DNA of 64,000 nucleotides from NCBI GenBank assembly GCA_013519935.1, contig JACDUA010000008.1, positions 26,138-90,137 of the forward strand, written 5' to 3'. The translations under genes were made by a program, and so were the position numbers. A model generated the notes under the pieces. It was not told the DNA's origin. It did no database searches and saw nothing but the letters and a program-made list of their open reading frames with translations. The number at the start of each line of letters is the position of its first letter. Positions within the stretch are counted from its first letter, which is position 1. Below are positions 52,667 through 61,475 of the stretch, piece after piece. The stretch comes from Ectothiorhodospiraceae bacterium WFHF3C12 (GTDB lineage: Bacteria > Pseudomonadota > Gammaproteobacteria > Nitrococcales > Nitrococcaceae).

Positions 52667-53845
52667 ATGGAAGATGTAGTGATTGTCGCAGCCGGCCGCA
52701 GTGCTATCGGTTCCTTTGGTGGGGCGATCGGGCAGATACCGGCCGTGGAGCTCGGCGCCCAGATCATTCGCGGCGTGCTCGAGCGCGGCGGCGTCGACCC
52801 CGAGCAGGTCGACGAGGTCATCATGGGCCAGGTGCTGACCGCCGCCTGTGGCCAGAACCCGGCACGCCAGGCCTCGATCAACGCCGGCCTGCCGTACAGC
52901 TGTCCCGCCATGACCATCAACAAGGTGTGCGGCAGCGGACTCAAGGCCACGCACCTCGCCTCCCAGGCGATCAAGCTCGGCGATGCGCAGGTCATCATCG
53001 CCGGCGGCCAGGAGAGCATGAGCACTGCGCCTCATGCCTTGCCGAAGTCGCGCACCGGACAGCGCATGGGTGACTGGAAGCTCGAAGACACCATGATCAA
53101 GGATGGTCTCTGGGACGCCTTCAATCAGTACCACATGGGCGTGACCGCGGAGAACCTGGCAGAGAAGTACGATATATCCCGCGAGCGGCAGGACGAGTTT
53201 GCCGCGCGTTCGCAGCAGCTCGCCGTCGAGGCCATCAAGTCCGGCCGTTTCGCCGACGAGATCATCCCCATCAAGGTGCCTCAGAAGAAGGGCGACGACC
53301 TCAGCTTCGACACCGATGAATTTCCCCGCGAGGGCGTCACTGCCGAAGGGCTTGGAAAGCTGCGGCCCGCCTTCAAGGGAGACGGCAGCGTGACCGCCGG
53401 CAATGCCTCGGGGATCAACGACGGCGCGGCCGCGGTCATCATGATGTCGGAGAGCAACGCCAGCAAACTCGGTCTCAAGCCCCTGGCCCGCGTTCGCGCT
53501 TATGCCAACGCGGGCGTCGACCCGGCCTACATGGGTTCCGGTCCGGTGCCGGCGACCCGGCGCTGCCTGGAACGCGCGGGCTGGAGCGTAACGGATCTGG
53601 ACCTCATCGAGGCCAACGAGGCCTTTGCCGCCCAGGCATTGTCCGTCGGAGAGGAGCTCGGCTGGGACCTCGACAAGGTCAACGTCAACGGCGGTGCCAT
53701 AGCGCTCGGTCACCCCATCGGCGCCTCCGGGGCCCGAATCCTGGTAACCCTGCTCTACGAAATGCAGCGCCGTGACGTGCAGAAGGGCCTGGCGACGCTG
53801 TGCATCGGCGGCGGTCAGGGTGTCGCCCTGGCCATTGAGCGCTAG
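52667..53845 (+). CDS. phaA: Acetyl-CoA C-acetyltransferase (beta-ketothiolase)
   Basis: [10 protein letters not shown] active-site Cys, [35 protein letters not shown]. Confidence 0.95.
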   Translation: MEDVVIVAAGRSAIGSFGGAIGQIPAVELGAQIIRGVLERGGVDPEQVDEVIMGQVLTAACGQNPARQASINAGLPYSCPAMTINKVCGSGLKATHLASQAIKLGDAQVIIAGGQESMSTAPHALPKSRTGQRMGDWKLEDTMIKDGLWDAFNQYHMGVTAENLAEKYDISRERQDEFAARSQQLAVEAIKSGRFADEIIPIKVPQKKGDDLSFDTDEFPREGVTAEGLGKLRPAFKGDGSVTAGNASGINDGAAAVIMMSESNASKLGLKPLARVRAYANAGVDPAYMGSGPVPATRRCLERAGWSVTDLDLIEANEAFAAQALSVGEELGWDLDKVNVNGGAIALGHPIGASGARILVTLLYEMQRRDVQKGLATLCIGGGQGVALAIER

Positions 53846-53991
53846 GCGTTTGCAGTCGGTTTCATGGGCCGGGGTTCCACGCCACCCCGGCCCTCGTTTT
53901 GCCCGGGTGCCGGGGCGCGGCCACGGTCCGGGCGGAGGGGTCGAGACCCGGCTTGAGCCGGGCAATACAGAAGTAGCGGAAGGGCCGCTGA

Positions 53992-54540
53992 ATGAGCGAA
54001 TCACGGATCATCAAGAAGTATCCCAACCGGCGGTTGTATGACACCGCCATCAGCAGCTACATCACCCTCGCCGACGTCAAGCGCCTGGTCCTGGACCGGG
54101 TCGATTTCGAGGTTATAGACGCCAAGACCAAGTCGGATCTCACCCGCAGCATCCTGCTGCAGATCATCAGTGAGGAAGAGGAGGGCGGAGAGCCCATCTT
54201 CAGCACGGAGCTGCTGGCCCAGCTGATTCGCGCCTACGGCGGCAACATGCAGACCATGCTCACCAGCTACCTGGAGAAGAGCATGGAGCTGTGGTCGGAT
54301 CAGCAGCGGGTATTCCGCGAGCGCACGCGCTCGTTCATGGACAACAATCCCATGACCATGCTGACCCAGTTCGCCGAGCGCAACCTGGCCATGTGGCAGG
54401 CGATGAGTGGCCTCGGGGACGAGGACAAGGAGGGTCACGGCGAGTCCGGGAAGAAGAGTGGTTCCCGGGACAGCAAGGAAGATGCCGGCAGCAGCACAGG
54501 CGCTGGCGGCCCGGACGAGTCCGGCGGCGGCAAGAGCTGA
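53992..54540 (+). CDS. phaR: Polyhydroxyalkanoate synthesis repressor PhaR
   Basis: IIKKYPNRRLYDTAISSYITLADVKRLVLDRVDFEVIDAKTKSDLTRSILLQII. Confidence 0.95.
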   Translation: MSESRIIKKYPNRRLYDTAISSYITLADVKRLVLDRVDFEVIDAKTKSDLTRSILLQIISEEEEGGEPIFSTELLAQLIRAYGGNMQTMLTSYLEKSMELWSDQQRVFRERTRSFMDNNPMTMLTQFAERNLAMWQAMSGLGDEDKEGHGESGKKSGSRDSKEDAGSSTGAGGPDESGGGKS

Positions 54541-54730
54541 GCGGGGGCGCTGCCCCGCCTCCCGGGAGGGCGTTGGACCCATGGCGTGACCGCGGTCAGC
54601 GGCGCCGGTTGGGTCGTTCGGGCGCAGAGTTGACACCCCAGTCACCTCTTTCTATGATGCTGACCCATCGTTCAGGTCGGCTCGCCGGCGAAACGTCGAC
54701 GTGCTCTCCAATTCCTACGAGGTATTCGGC

Positions 54731-55477
54731 ATGGCCAATCGAGTAGCGCTGGTAACGGGTGGAAACGGGGGAATTGGCACCGAGGTGTGCAAGCAGCTCG
54801 CCGCGGCGGGCTACAGGGTCGTCACCACCTGCGTGAACGCTGAGAAGGAAAACATCCAGGGCTGGGTTGACGAGCGCCGCGAGGAAGGCTACGACATCGG
54901 CTGGGTGGAGTGTGACGTGGCCGATTTCGACAGCTGCGCGGAAATGGCCCGCAAGGTCGAAGCCAGGGAAGGGCCGGTGGAGGTCCTTGTGAACCTCGCC
55001 GGTATCACGGCCGATGCCTTCCTGCACAAGATGGACCTGGACAGCTGGAACGCGGTCATCAACGTCAACCTCAACAGCGCGTTCAATGTTACCCGGCAGT
55101 TCATCGACGGAATGCGCGAGCGTGGGTTCGGGCGGATCGTCAACATCTCCTCCGTCAACGGGCAGAGCGGGCAGTTCGGTCAGACCAACTACTCCGCGGC
55201 CAAGGCGGGGATTCATGGCTTCACCATGGCCGTGGCAAAGGAGGGGGCGCGCAAGAACATCACCGCGAACACGGTGTCCCCCGGCTACGTGCGTACCAGC
55301 ATGACCGACGCGATCCCCGAGGAGGTGCGGAACGGTATCATTGCCAACGTGCCCGCCGGCCGTATAGGCGAGCCGGACGAGGTCGCACGGGTCGTCGTCT
55401 TTCTCGCCGCCGACGAATCCGGCTACATCAATGGTGCCAACGTGCCGGTGAACGGGGGGCTCTTCACCAGTTTCTGA
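54731..55477 (+). CDS. phaB: Acetoacetyl-CoA reductase
   Basis: MANRVALVTGGNGGIGTEVCKQL; SSVNGQSGQFGQTNYSAAKAGIHGFTMAVAKE. Confidence 0.95.
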   Translation: MANRVALVTGGNGGIGTEVCKQLAAAGYRVVTTCVNAEKENIQGWVDERREEGYDIGWVECDVADFDSCAEMARKVEAREGPVEVLVNLAGITADAFLHKMDLDSWNAVINVNLNSAFNVTRQFIDGMRERGFGRIVNISSVNGQSGQFGQTNYSAAKAGIHGFTMAVAKEGARKNITANTVSPGYVRTSMTDAIPEEVRNGIIANVPAGRIGEPDEVARVVVFLAADESGYINGANVPVNGGLFTSF

Positions 55478-55500
55478 GCGTGTCGCTCACCGCTTGCCTC

Positions 55501-55526
55501 AGGGGCTGTCCGGAAGGCAGCCCCTT
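55501..55526 (+). terminator. Terminator of phaB
   Basis: AGGGGCTG-TCCGGAAGG-CAGCCCCT followed by TTGTTTG. Confidence 0.82.
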
Positions 55527-55608
55527 TGTTTGAGTCAGTTGCTTACTAACTAGTTAGTTACTTAAGTCGGGAAGACGAGCCGAAAAGCAGTTCTGTCTCG
55601 TATTTCTC

Positions 55609-55650
55609 TTGACATGCAGGTAAGCGATGGCTAGCATGTTGCGTAGCAAC
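55609..55650 (+). promoter_or_regulatory. Orphan sigma-70 promoter with TGC-N3-GCA motif
   Basis: TTGACA (55609-55614)-N17-TAGCAT (55632-55637) followed by GTTGC-GTA-GCAAC (55638-55650). Confidence 0.7.
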
Positions 55651-55880
55651 AATGGAGAGGCAAAAAATTTGGGAGCCCGATGCTATCGGAGACTCCCCGG
55701 CAGGTAAGGCGCGCTCTTCTTATTGGTTTATGCGTTGTTGCTTTGGTTTAGGTCGCTTGAGCGACCCGGAGCGCTTGAATTTTATTGTCGCTTCTTAGCG
55801 CAAAGGCTCTACGGCCTCTCCTCCTCCTGGCGACGTTGGTGGCGTCGCCTCTCCCTTCGCCCCTCTTCGGAGGGGTTTTT
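55644..55880 (+). ncRNA. Candidate structured small RNA in the PHA locus
   Basis: Starts just after a good promoter and ends at CCCCTC-TTCG-GAGGGG-TTTTT (55860-55880). Internal hairpins GGGAGcCCGATgctATCGGagaCTCCC (55671-55697), GGTCGCttgaGCGACC (55751-55766) and GGCGACG...CGTCGCC (55829-55849). No convincing ORF. Confidence 0.55.
55860..55880 (+). terminator. Intrinsic terminator with UUCG tetraloop
   Basis: CCCCTC-TTCG-GAGGGG followed by TTTTT. Confidence 0.85.
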
Positions 55881-56023
55881 CTGTCCCAGGCCACTGCGTT
55901 GCCGCAGCTACTGCCTGACAGGATAGTCCGCATTGTATCGGTCAGACTGGGATACGCAAGCACTTTCGATGCTGCGATGCAGCAGCCTGTCTTCCGTAAA
56001 GGTATTGATTGGAGACCATTTTT

Positions 56024-57115
56024 TTAGCGCGCCGCCATCGCGGCGGCGCGGCTGCCGTGGCTGTGAAGCCATTCGAGATAGCGAGGGTAGACCTCGCGAT
56101 GGGCCCGTGCGCTGACGAACAGCCCGAGGTGACCCCCCGGAAACGGCTGGCTGTGGATGCTGTTGCTGCCCGCTCGCCGTTCCAGCGCCTGGGCCGCGGC
56201 GGCAGGAATCAGATGGTCGTCTCGGGCGTAGGCGTTGAACAGCGGCATGGTGATCGCGCGCAGGTCCACGCTCCGGCCCTGAATCCGCAACTCGCCTTTG
56301 TACAGCGCGTTTCGCTGATAGAAATCGCGAATGAAGGTCCGCACCGCCGCCGCTGGTTGGTTGGGGCTGTCATACATCCACCGCTCCATGCGCAGGAAGT
56401 CGGCGAGGGCGTCGTCGTCCCGGCACAGCTCAGGCATGGCGAAGTAGCGCTGGTCCAGCAGCCGCAAGGGCTTGAGCCCCACGAACACGGCATTGAGCGC
56501 GGCGCTGGGCAGGTTGCCCGGCGAATGCGCCAGTAGCTCCGGGTCCAGGTCCCGCGTCAGTCGCCAGAGGGTGTTGTCCGGCGTGTGGAAATCCACCGGT
56601 CCGGCAAAATTGGCCAGGGACTGCACCGACTCCGGGTGCAGGGCCGCGTGGCAGACTGCCATCGTGCCACCCTGGCAGATCCCGGCCACGTTGAGGCGGC
56701 TCCCTTCGTGAGCAGCCCGGATGGCGCTAACGGCGGTCCGCACGAACTCGCCGATGCATTCCTCCATGTCGAGGTCACGGTCCAGGGCGGCGGGCTCGCC
56801 CCAATCCAGCACGTAGACGTCGGCGCCCGCCTGCGTCAGGTGCCGTATCACCGAGCGGCGCGGCTGCAGATCCAGAAGGTAAGGCCGGTTGATCATGGAA
56901 TAGATGATCAACACCGGCGCCATGGCCCTGCCCGCGTTGGCGGCCGGATAGCGCAGAATGCGGGCGGGGGGCAGTTCCATGAAGGTCTCGGCGGCCTGCC
57001 CGTCGGGACGCAGCGGCAGCATGGCTGCCGCGCGGGCCAGCGTTGTCCGCATCTCGTGACCGCGCTCAAGGACCTGTTCGGCCAGCGGTGGCGGGCGCGC
57101 CTCCGGGCCCGTCAT
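56024..57115 (-). CDS. phaC: Class III PHA synthase subunit PhaC
   Basis: VLIIYSMINRPYLLDLQPRRSVIRHLTQAGADVYVLDWGEP; lipase-box-like GICQGGTM; next to phaE. Confidence 0.93.
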   Translation of the reverse strand: MTGPEARPPPLAEQVLERGHEMRTTLARAAAMLPLRPDGQAAETFMELPPARILRYPAANAGRAMAPVLIIYSMINRPYLLDLQPRRSVIRHLTQAGADVYVLDWGEPAALDRDLDMEECIGEFVRTAVSAIRAAHEGSRLNVAGICQGGTMAVCHAALHPESVQSLANFAGPVDFHTPDNTLWRLTRDLDPELLAHSPGNLPSAALNAVFVGLKPLRLLDQRYFAMPELCRDDDALADFLRMERWMYDSPNQPAAAVRTFIRDFYQRNALYKGELRIQGRSVDLRAITMPLFNAYARDDHLIPAAAAQALERRAGSNSIHSQPFPGGHLGLFVSARAHREVYPRYLEWLHSHGSRAAAMAAR

Positions 57116-57119
57116 GGCG

Positions 57120-57998
57120 TCAGTGCCTGTCCGTTTGCGGCCGGCGGGTGGCGGGATCTCCGCCCGTCGTCTCGCGCAGCTCGCGTCGCAGCGCCTCCAC
57201 CTCCTGGCGCAGGAGTGCGACTTCCGATTCCAGTCGCCGGCTGCGATTGCGCTCACGGCGAATGTCGCTCATGTGGCGGTGCATGGCGTCAATCTCGGAA
57301 CGGCTCGGCATCCCCAGTGCCTCCAGCAGGGGCTGTGCGTATTCGCGGGCCGCGCCGGCGAAGGACATGGCGGCGTTATGCAGTGCGGCGAAGGCGCCCG
57401 CATAGGCGCGGGAATTGAGCACCTGTTCATAGGCCGGCTCCGCACTCTCGATCCACAGTGCATGCAGCTCGGTCAGGTCGGCGGGCGGTGCGCCATCGTG
57501 TTTGCGCTCGGCAAGCGCCGTCTGAAAGGCTTCGAGCCCCGCCTCCACGGATCGGCTGAGCTCGGTCTGGTAGGCGATCAGGGCCTGGACGTAATCATGG
57601 AACGCAGTCTGCAGCGCTTCGGCGGCATCCGCGTTTTCCCGTCCCGTACGGGCGGTATGGTAGGCATCCGTGAGCCAGTGCTCCGAAAGCCCCGTGGCTT
57701 GGCCGCGCAGGCCGGCGAGCGCGCCGTCCAGCGCGGCGACCCCCGCCTGGGTGTCCTCGCGCATGCGGCGCAGCGACTGCTGAACGGCCGCGCTGAAATG
57801 TTCAGCCGCGGAATCCGCGTCCGCCGGCTCCTCGTTGAGGGCCTGTTGCCAGGCTTCCACGAAAACGGGCGTACCGTCGCGTGCCTCGGCAGCCGCGCCC
57901 ATGGTGGCGGCAATTCCGCGAAGAATGCCTGCCCCCTCGGCTCCCGCCGAGTGAAGCCAGCGCGTCCAGTCCGGCGGTGTAGTCCCGCTCTCGTCCAT
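57120..57998 (-). CDS. phaE: Class III PHA synthase subunit PhaE
   Basis: Directly upstream of phaC; helical protein with ESAEPAYEQVLNSRAYAGAFAALHNAAMSFAG and C-terminal coiled coil. Confidence 0.85.
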   Translation of the reverse strand: MDESGTTPPDWTRWLHSAGAEGAGILRGIAATMGAAAEARDGTPVFVEAWQQALNEEPADADSAAEHFSAAVQQSLRRMREDTQAGVAALDGALAGLRGQATGLSEHWLTDAYHTARTGRENADAAEALQTAFHDYVQALIAYQTELSRSVEAGLEAFQTALAERKHDGAPPADLTELHALWIESAEPAYEQVLNSRAYAGAFAALHNAAMSFAGAAREYAQPLLEALGMPSRSEIDAMHRHMSDIRRERNRSRRLESEVALLRQEVEALRRELRETTGGDPATRRPQTDRH

Positions 57999-58154
57999 CT
58001 TGCCCGTCGTGTCCGTTAGCTGCCATGGCGTTCTGACCAGCCCTTTTCCCGGACACCACCGGCCGGGCGGCACGCCTCGATATAGAGGCCCAATCCTATC
58101 ACCGCGGTCATTTTCGGAATAGCGAACCGGCCCCCGGGCGGGTGCCGCGGCCGC

Positions 58155-59600
58155 TCAGCCTTGCGGGGCCGCACCCGGGGCCCAGTCCTCTTCCAGCGCC
58201 TGGGCGCGCGAGCGCTGGATATCGCTGGCGTAGGGGCTGTCGCGAACCTGCCGGAGCTGGCTCACGGCACTTCTCAGGTCGCCCAGAAGCCGGTAGTACT
58301 GAGCCATGGCCAGCTTGGCCTCCACGGACTCCCCGGCAAGGTCCGCGGCCTCGGCCTTGAGCCGATGCACCGAGGGCCGCTCCTCGTGCTCGCGCAGCAG
58401 CCGGTCGGCCTGTTGCATGGCGTCCATGCCGGCGCCGGCCCCGACCAGCGCCTGGGCATAGCGAAACCGCAGCGCATAACTGTCCGGGTACAGGCTCAGG
58501 GCATCCTCGAAGTGCTCCCGGGCCGGCTGCAGGCGCCCCGCGGTTCGAGCCAGCTCGGCGCGGGCAAGGAGATAGGGGATCCGTTCGCCGTCGGCGTCGA
58601 TCAGCTCGTTGAGCAGCTGCTCGGCGCGTTCATAATCGCCCGATTCCCCCAGCGCCAGGGCGAGGCCGTACCGGTTGGCGCTGGAAGCCTGATCGGAAGC
58701 CGCCTGTTCGAAGTGCTCCAGCGCCACCGCCGGGGTCTCGGCGTTGATCACGCGAAGCTTGGCGCGCATGAGCTCGAAGAGCCCGGTGTTGAAGCTCTCG
58801 GATTGGGCCAGGCGTTCGGCGCGGGCATTGGCCTCGGCGACACGCTGCTGGGTCAGCGGGTGGGTACTCAGGAAAGGCGGCGGCCGGTCCTGGTACCGCG
58901 AGGCGCGCATGAGCCGCTCGAAAAACTCGCCCATGCCGCGGGGGTCGAAGCCGGCATTGACCAGGATCTGCATGCCCACGCGGTCCGCCTCGTTCTCATG
59001 GTCCCGGGAATAGGCCAGCTGCTGTTCACGCGCGCCGGCGACGCCGGACATCACGGCCGCGCTACCGGCTTCCGGATCCTGGGCGCCGAGCAACAGGCCG
59101 GCCAGAACCAGAGCGATGGTCTGCGCGTTGATGCGCTGTGCGGCCGCCATCTGACGGGCCATGTGGCGCTGGCCGACGTGGGCGATCTCATGGGCCATGA
59201 CGCCGGCGAGCTGGCTCTCGGTATCCGCCGCGAGGATCAGCCCGGCATTGATGCCCACGTAACCGCCCGGCATGGCGAAGGCGTTGATGCCGGGGGCGTC
59301 CACCACGAAGAAGTGATAGCTGAATTCCGGCGTCTCCGCATGCGAGGTCAGGCGTCGGCCGAGATCCTCCACGTAGTCCACGATCTCCGGATCTGAAACC
59401 AGCGGCAGCCGCCGCCTGACCTCCCGCATGAGCTCCGCGCCGAACTGGGCCTCGGAATTGGGGGTCATCACGCTGTTGGCCGGGTCCCCCATGGTGGGCA
59501 GGCGGTTCTGGGCAGCCGCCGCGGCGCTCATCAGTGCGAGCGCCAGCGTGAGCAATATGGAGACTGGACGTGGCAATTGGGACCCGTTGCGGTTGAGCAT
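58155..59600 (-). CDS. bepA: M48-family periplasmic metalloprotease with TPRs (BepA-like)
   Basis: Signal peptide; GVMAHEIAHVGQRHMARQM zinc motif; C-terminal TPRs. Confidence 0.88.
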   Translation of the reverse strand: MLNRNGSQLPRPVSILLTLALALMSAAAAAQNRLPTMGDPANSVMTPNSEAQFGAELMREVRRRLPLVSDPEIVDYVEDLGRRLTSHAETPEFSYHFFVVDAPGINAFAMPGGYVGINAGLILAADTESQLAGVMAHEIAHVGQRHMARQMAAAQRINAQTIALVLAGLLLGAQDPEAGSAAVMSGVAGAREQQLAYSRDHENEADRVGMQILVNAGFDPRGMGEFFERLMRASRYQDRPPPFLSTHPLTQQRVAEANARAERLAQSESFNTGLFELMRAKLRVINAETPAVALEHFEQAASDQASSANRYGLALALGESGDYERAEQLLNELIDADGERIPYLLARAELARTAGRLQPAREHFEDALSLYPDSYALRFRYAQALVGAGAGMDAMQQADRLLREHEERPSVHRLKAEAADLAGESVEAKLAMAQYYRLLGDLRSAVSQLRQVRDSPYASDIQRSRAQALEEDWAPGAAPQG

Positions 59601-59710
59601 GATTGTGGTAAGTTTCGACACTCGGGGACGCACCCCGTTCCCCGAAGCCAGAGTATAGATTACCGTCGCGACGGGCCAGTTCCCGGCGCGTGAGGTAACG
59701 CGGAGTGGCC

Positions 59711-60145
59711 ATGGCCGATCCCGATTCGGGCGATATCGACCCGAGCCGATACTACGCCGTCGAAGATCACGTCTGGGTCGCCGTGCAGGAGGACGGTACC
59801 GTGCTCGTGGGCGTGGTGGCCGACGGCTGCCTGCTGCGCGGGCCCGTGCGCGGCTACTCACCGCGGCGCGTCGGCAAATCCCTGCGTGCCGGGCTCTCAT
59901 GCGCCACGCTGGAGGGGGACGACTGGGTCGCGCCGGCCCGTTGCCCCGTCGGCGGCACCGTGGTGGCGGTGAATGAGGCCGCCCAGGAAACCCCCGATGT
60001 CGTGCGCTCCGATTGCTGGGACGCGGGTTGGCTGGTGCGCCTCGAGCCCGAGGATCTGCGCCGGGATCTGGCGGACCTGGTTACCGGCGATACCGCCAGG
60101 GCGGCGTTCGAGCGATTGCACGCCGAGATGCGGGCTCCGGTCTGA
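59711..60145 (+). CDS. GcvH/biotinyl-lipoyl-like domain protein lacking the lipoyl lysine
   Basis: DDWVAPARCPVGGTVVAVNEAAQETPDVVRSDCWDAGWLVRLEP aligns by eye with the GcvH lipoyl region but has no Lys at the modification site. Confidence 0.7.
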   Translation: MADPDSGDIDPSRYYAVEDHVWVAVQEDGTVLVGVVADGCLLRGPVRGYSPRRVGKSLRAGLSCATLEGDDWVAPARCPVGGTVVAVNEAAQETPDVVRSDCWDAGWLVRLEPEDLRRDLADLVTGDTARAAFERLHAEMRAPV

Positions 60146-60338
60146 GCCTGCCGTGCCGTTCAGCGTTTCCCGGCAGACACTCGTGGCGGGGGCGTCACGG
60201 CGTGTAAGATTCGCCCCACCCGGGCCACCGCGCGCCCACTCCGTGCACGGGCGACGCGCTGCCGCGGGCATCACGCAAAGCCCGCGGCGAGATTCAGCCG
60301 TCCGGCCGTCTTACCCTGAGAGCGAGTGATCGAGTGCG

Positions 60339-61433
60339 ATGAGAGCCGTCCGCGACTGGTTCAAACGGCAGTTCGAAGACCCCCAGGTGGTGGGGCTGGT
60401 CATCGTGCTGCTGGTCGGCATCGGCATCATCACGGTATTCGGCCGGATGCTGGCGCCCGTTCTCGCGGCCCTGGTCATCGCCTACCTCCTCGAAGGGCTG
60501 GTCAAGGCCCTCGAGCGCCGGCGCGTGCCCCGCCTGCTGGCGGTTTCCGCGGTGTTCGTGCTGTTCCTGGCCTTTCTGGCCGTGTTCTCCCTGGTGCTCA
60601 TCCCGGAGCTCTCCGGCCAGTTGGCGAGTCTCGTCGATCAGCTGCCGGAGATCGTCGAGAAGGGGCGCGACGCCCTGCTGCGGCTGCCGGAGCAATACCC
60701 GGGCGCGATCTCCGAGGAACAGGTTCGCTCGGTCATGGCCCTGATCGGCCAGGAATCCGGCCGCTACGGCCGCCACATCCTGGCGTCGCTTTCGCTCCAG
60801 TCCGTGGTGGTGGTGATTACGGCGCTGATCTACCTGGTGCTGGTGCCTTTCATGGTTTTCTTCTTCCTCAAGGACAAGGACCGGCTACTGTACTGGGTGC
60901 AGGGCTTTCTGCCCCACCACTCTGGTCTGACCTACACCGTCTGGCACGACGTGGACATCCAGATCGGCAACTATGTGCGCGGCAAGTTCGTCGAGATCCT
61001 CATCGTCGGCGGCGTGAGCTACATCACCTTCCAGTTGTTCGGCCTGCAGTACGCGATGCTGCTCGCGGTCATCGTCGGGTTGTCGGTGATCGTGCCCTAC
61101 ATCGGTGCCACCGTGGTCACGCTGCCCGTGGCGGTTATCGCCTATACCCAGTGGGGTGTCGCCGACGAGTTCCTGTGGCTGATGGCGGCGTATCTGGTTA
61201 TCCAGGCGCTGGACGGCAACGTTCTGGTGCCGCTGCTGTTCTCGGAAGTGGTGAATCTGCACCCGGTGGCCATCATCGTCGCCATTCTGGTGTTTGGCGG
61301 TATCTGGGGCTTCTGGGGCATCTTCTTCGCGATTCCGCTCGCCACGGTCATCCAGGCGGTGCTCAAGGCGTGGCCGCGGCCCTCTCCTCAACCGGAGATC
61401 GAGGCGCCGGAGCGGGCGGAGGATACCGGCTGA
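60339..61433 (+). CDS. AI-2E family (PerM-like) transporter
   Basis: Multiple TMs; PFMVFFFLKDKDRLL, VPYIGATVVTLPVAVIAYTQWG, GNVLVPLLFSEVVNLHPVAIIVAILVFGGIWGFWGIFFAIPLATVI. Confidence 0.9.
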   Translation: MRAVRDWFKRQFEDPQVVGLVIVLLVGIGIITVFGRMLAPVLAALVIAYLLEGLVKALERRRVPRLLAVSAVFVLFLAFLAVFSLVLIPELSGQLASLVDQLPEIVEKGRDALLRLPEQYPGAISEEQVRSVMALIGQESGRYGRHILASLSLQSVVVVITALIYLVLVPFMVFFFLKDKDRLLYWVQGFLPHHSGLTYTVWHDVDIQIGNYVRGKFVEILIVGGVSYITFQLFGLQYAMLLAVIVGLSVIVPYIGATVVTLPVAVIAYTQWGVADEFLWLMAAYLVIQALDGNVLVPLLFSEVVNLHPVAIIVAILVFGGIWGFWGIFFAIPLATVIQAVLKAWPRPSPQPEIEAPERAEDTG

Positions 61434-61475
61434 AACCGGCATTATCCGCGGCGTCCCGCGGAACCGGGCAGTGGG

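Noticed and set aside
55723-55926. 67-aa ORF within the putative small RNA unit
   Set aside because: Runs through the terminator at 55860-55880, Arg/Ser/Leu-rich without recognisable features, no clear ribosome binding site.
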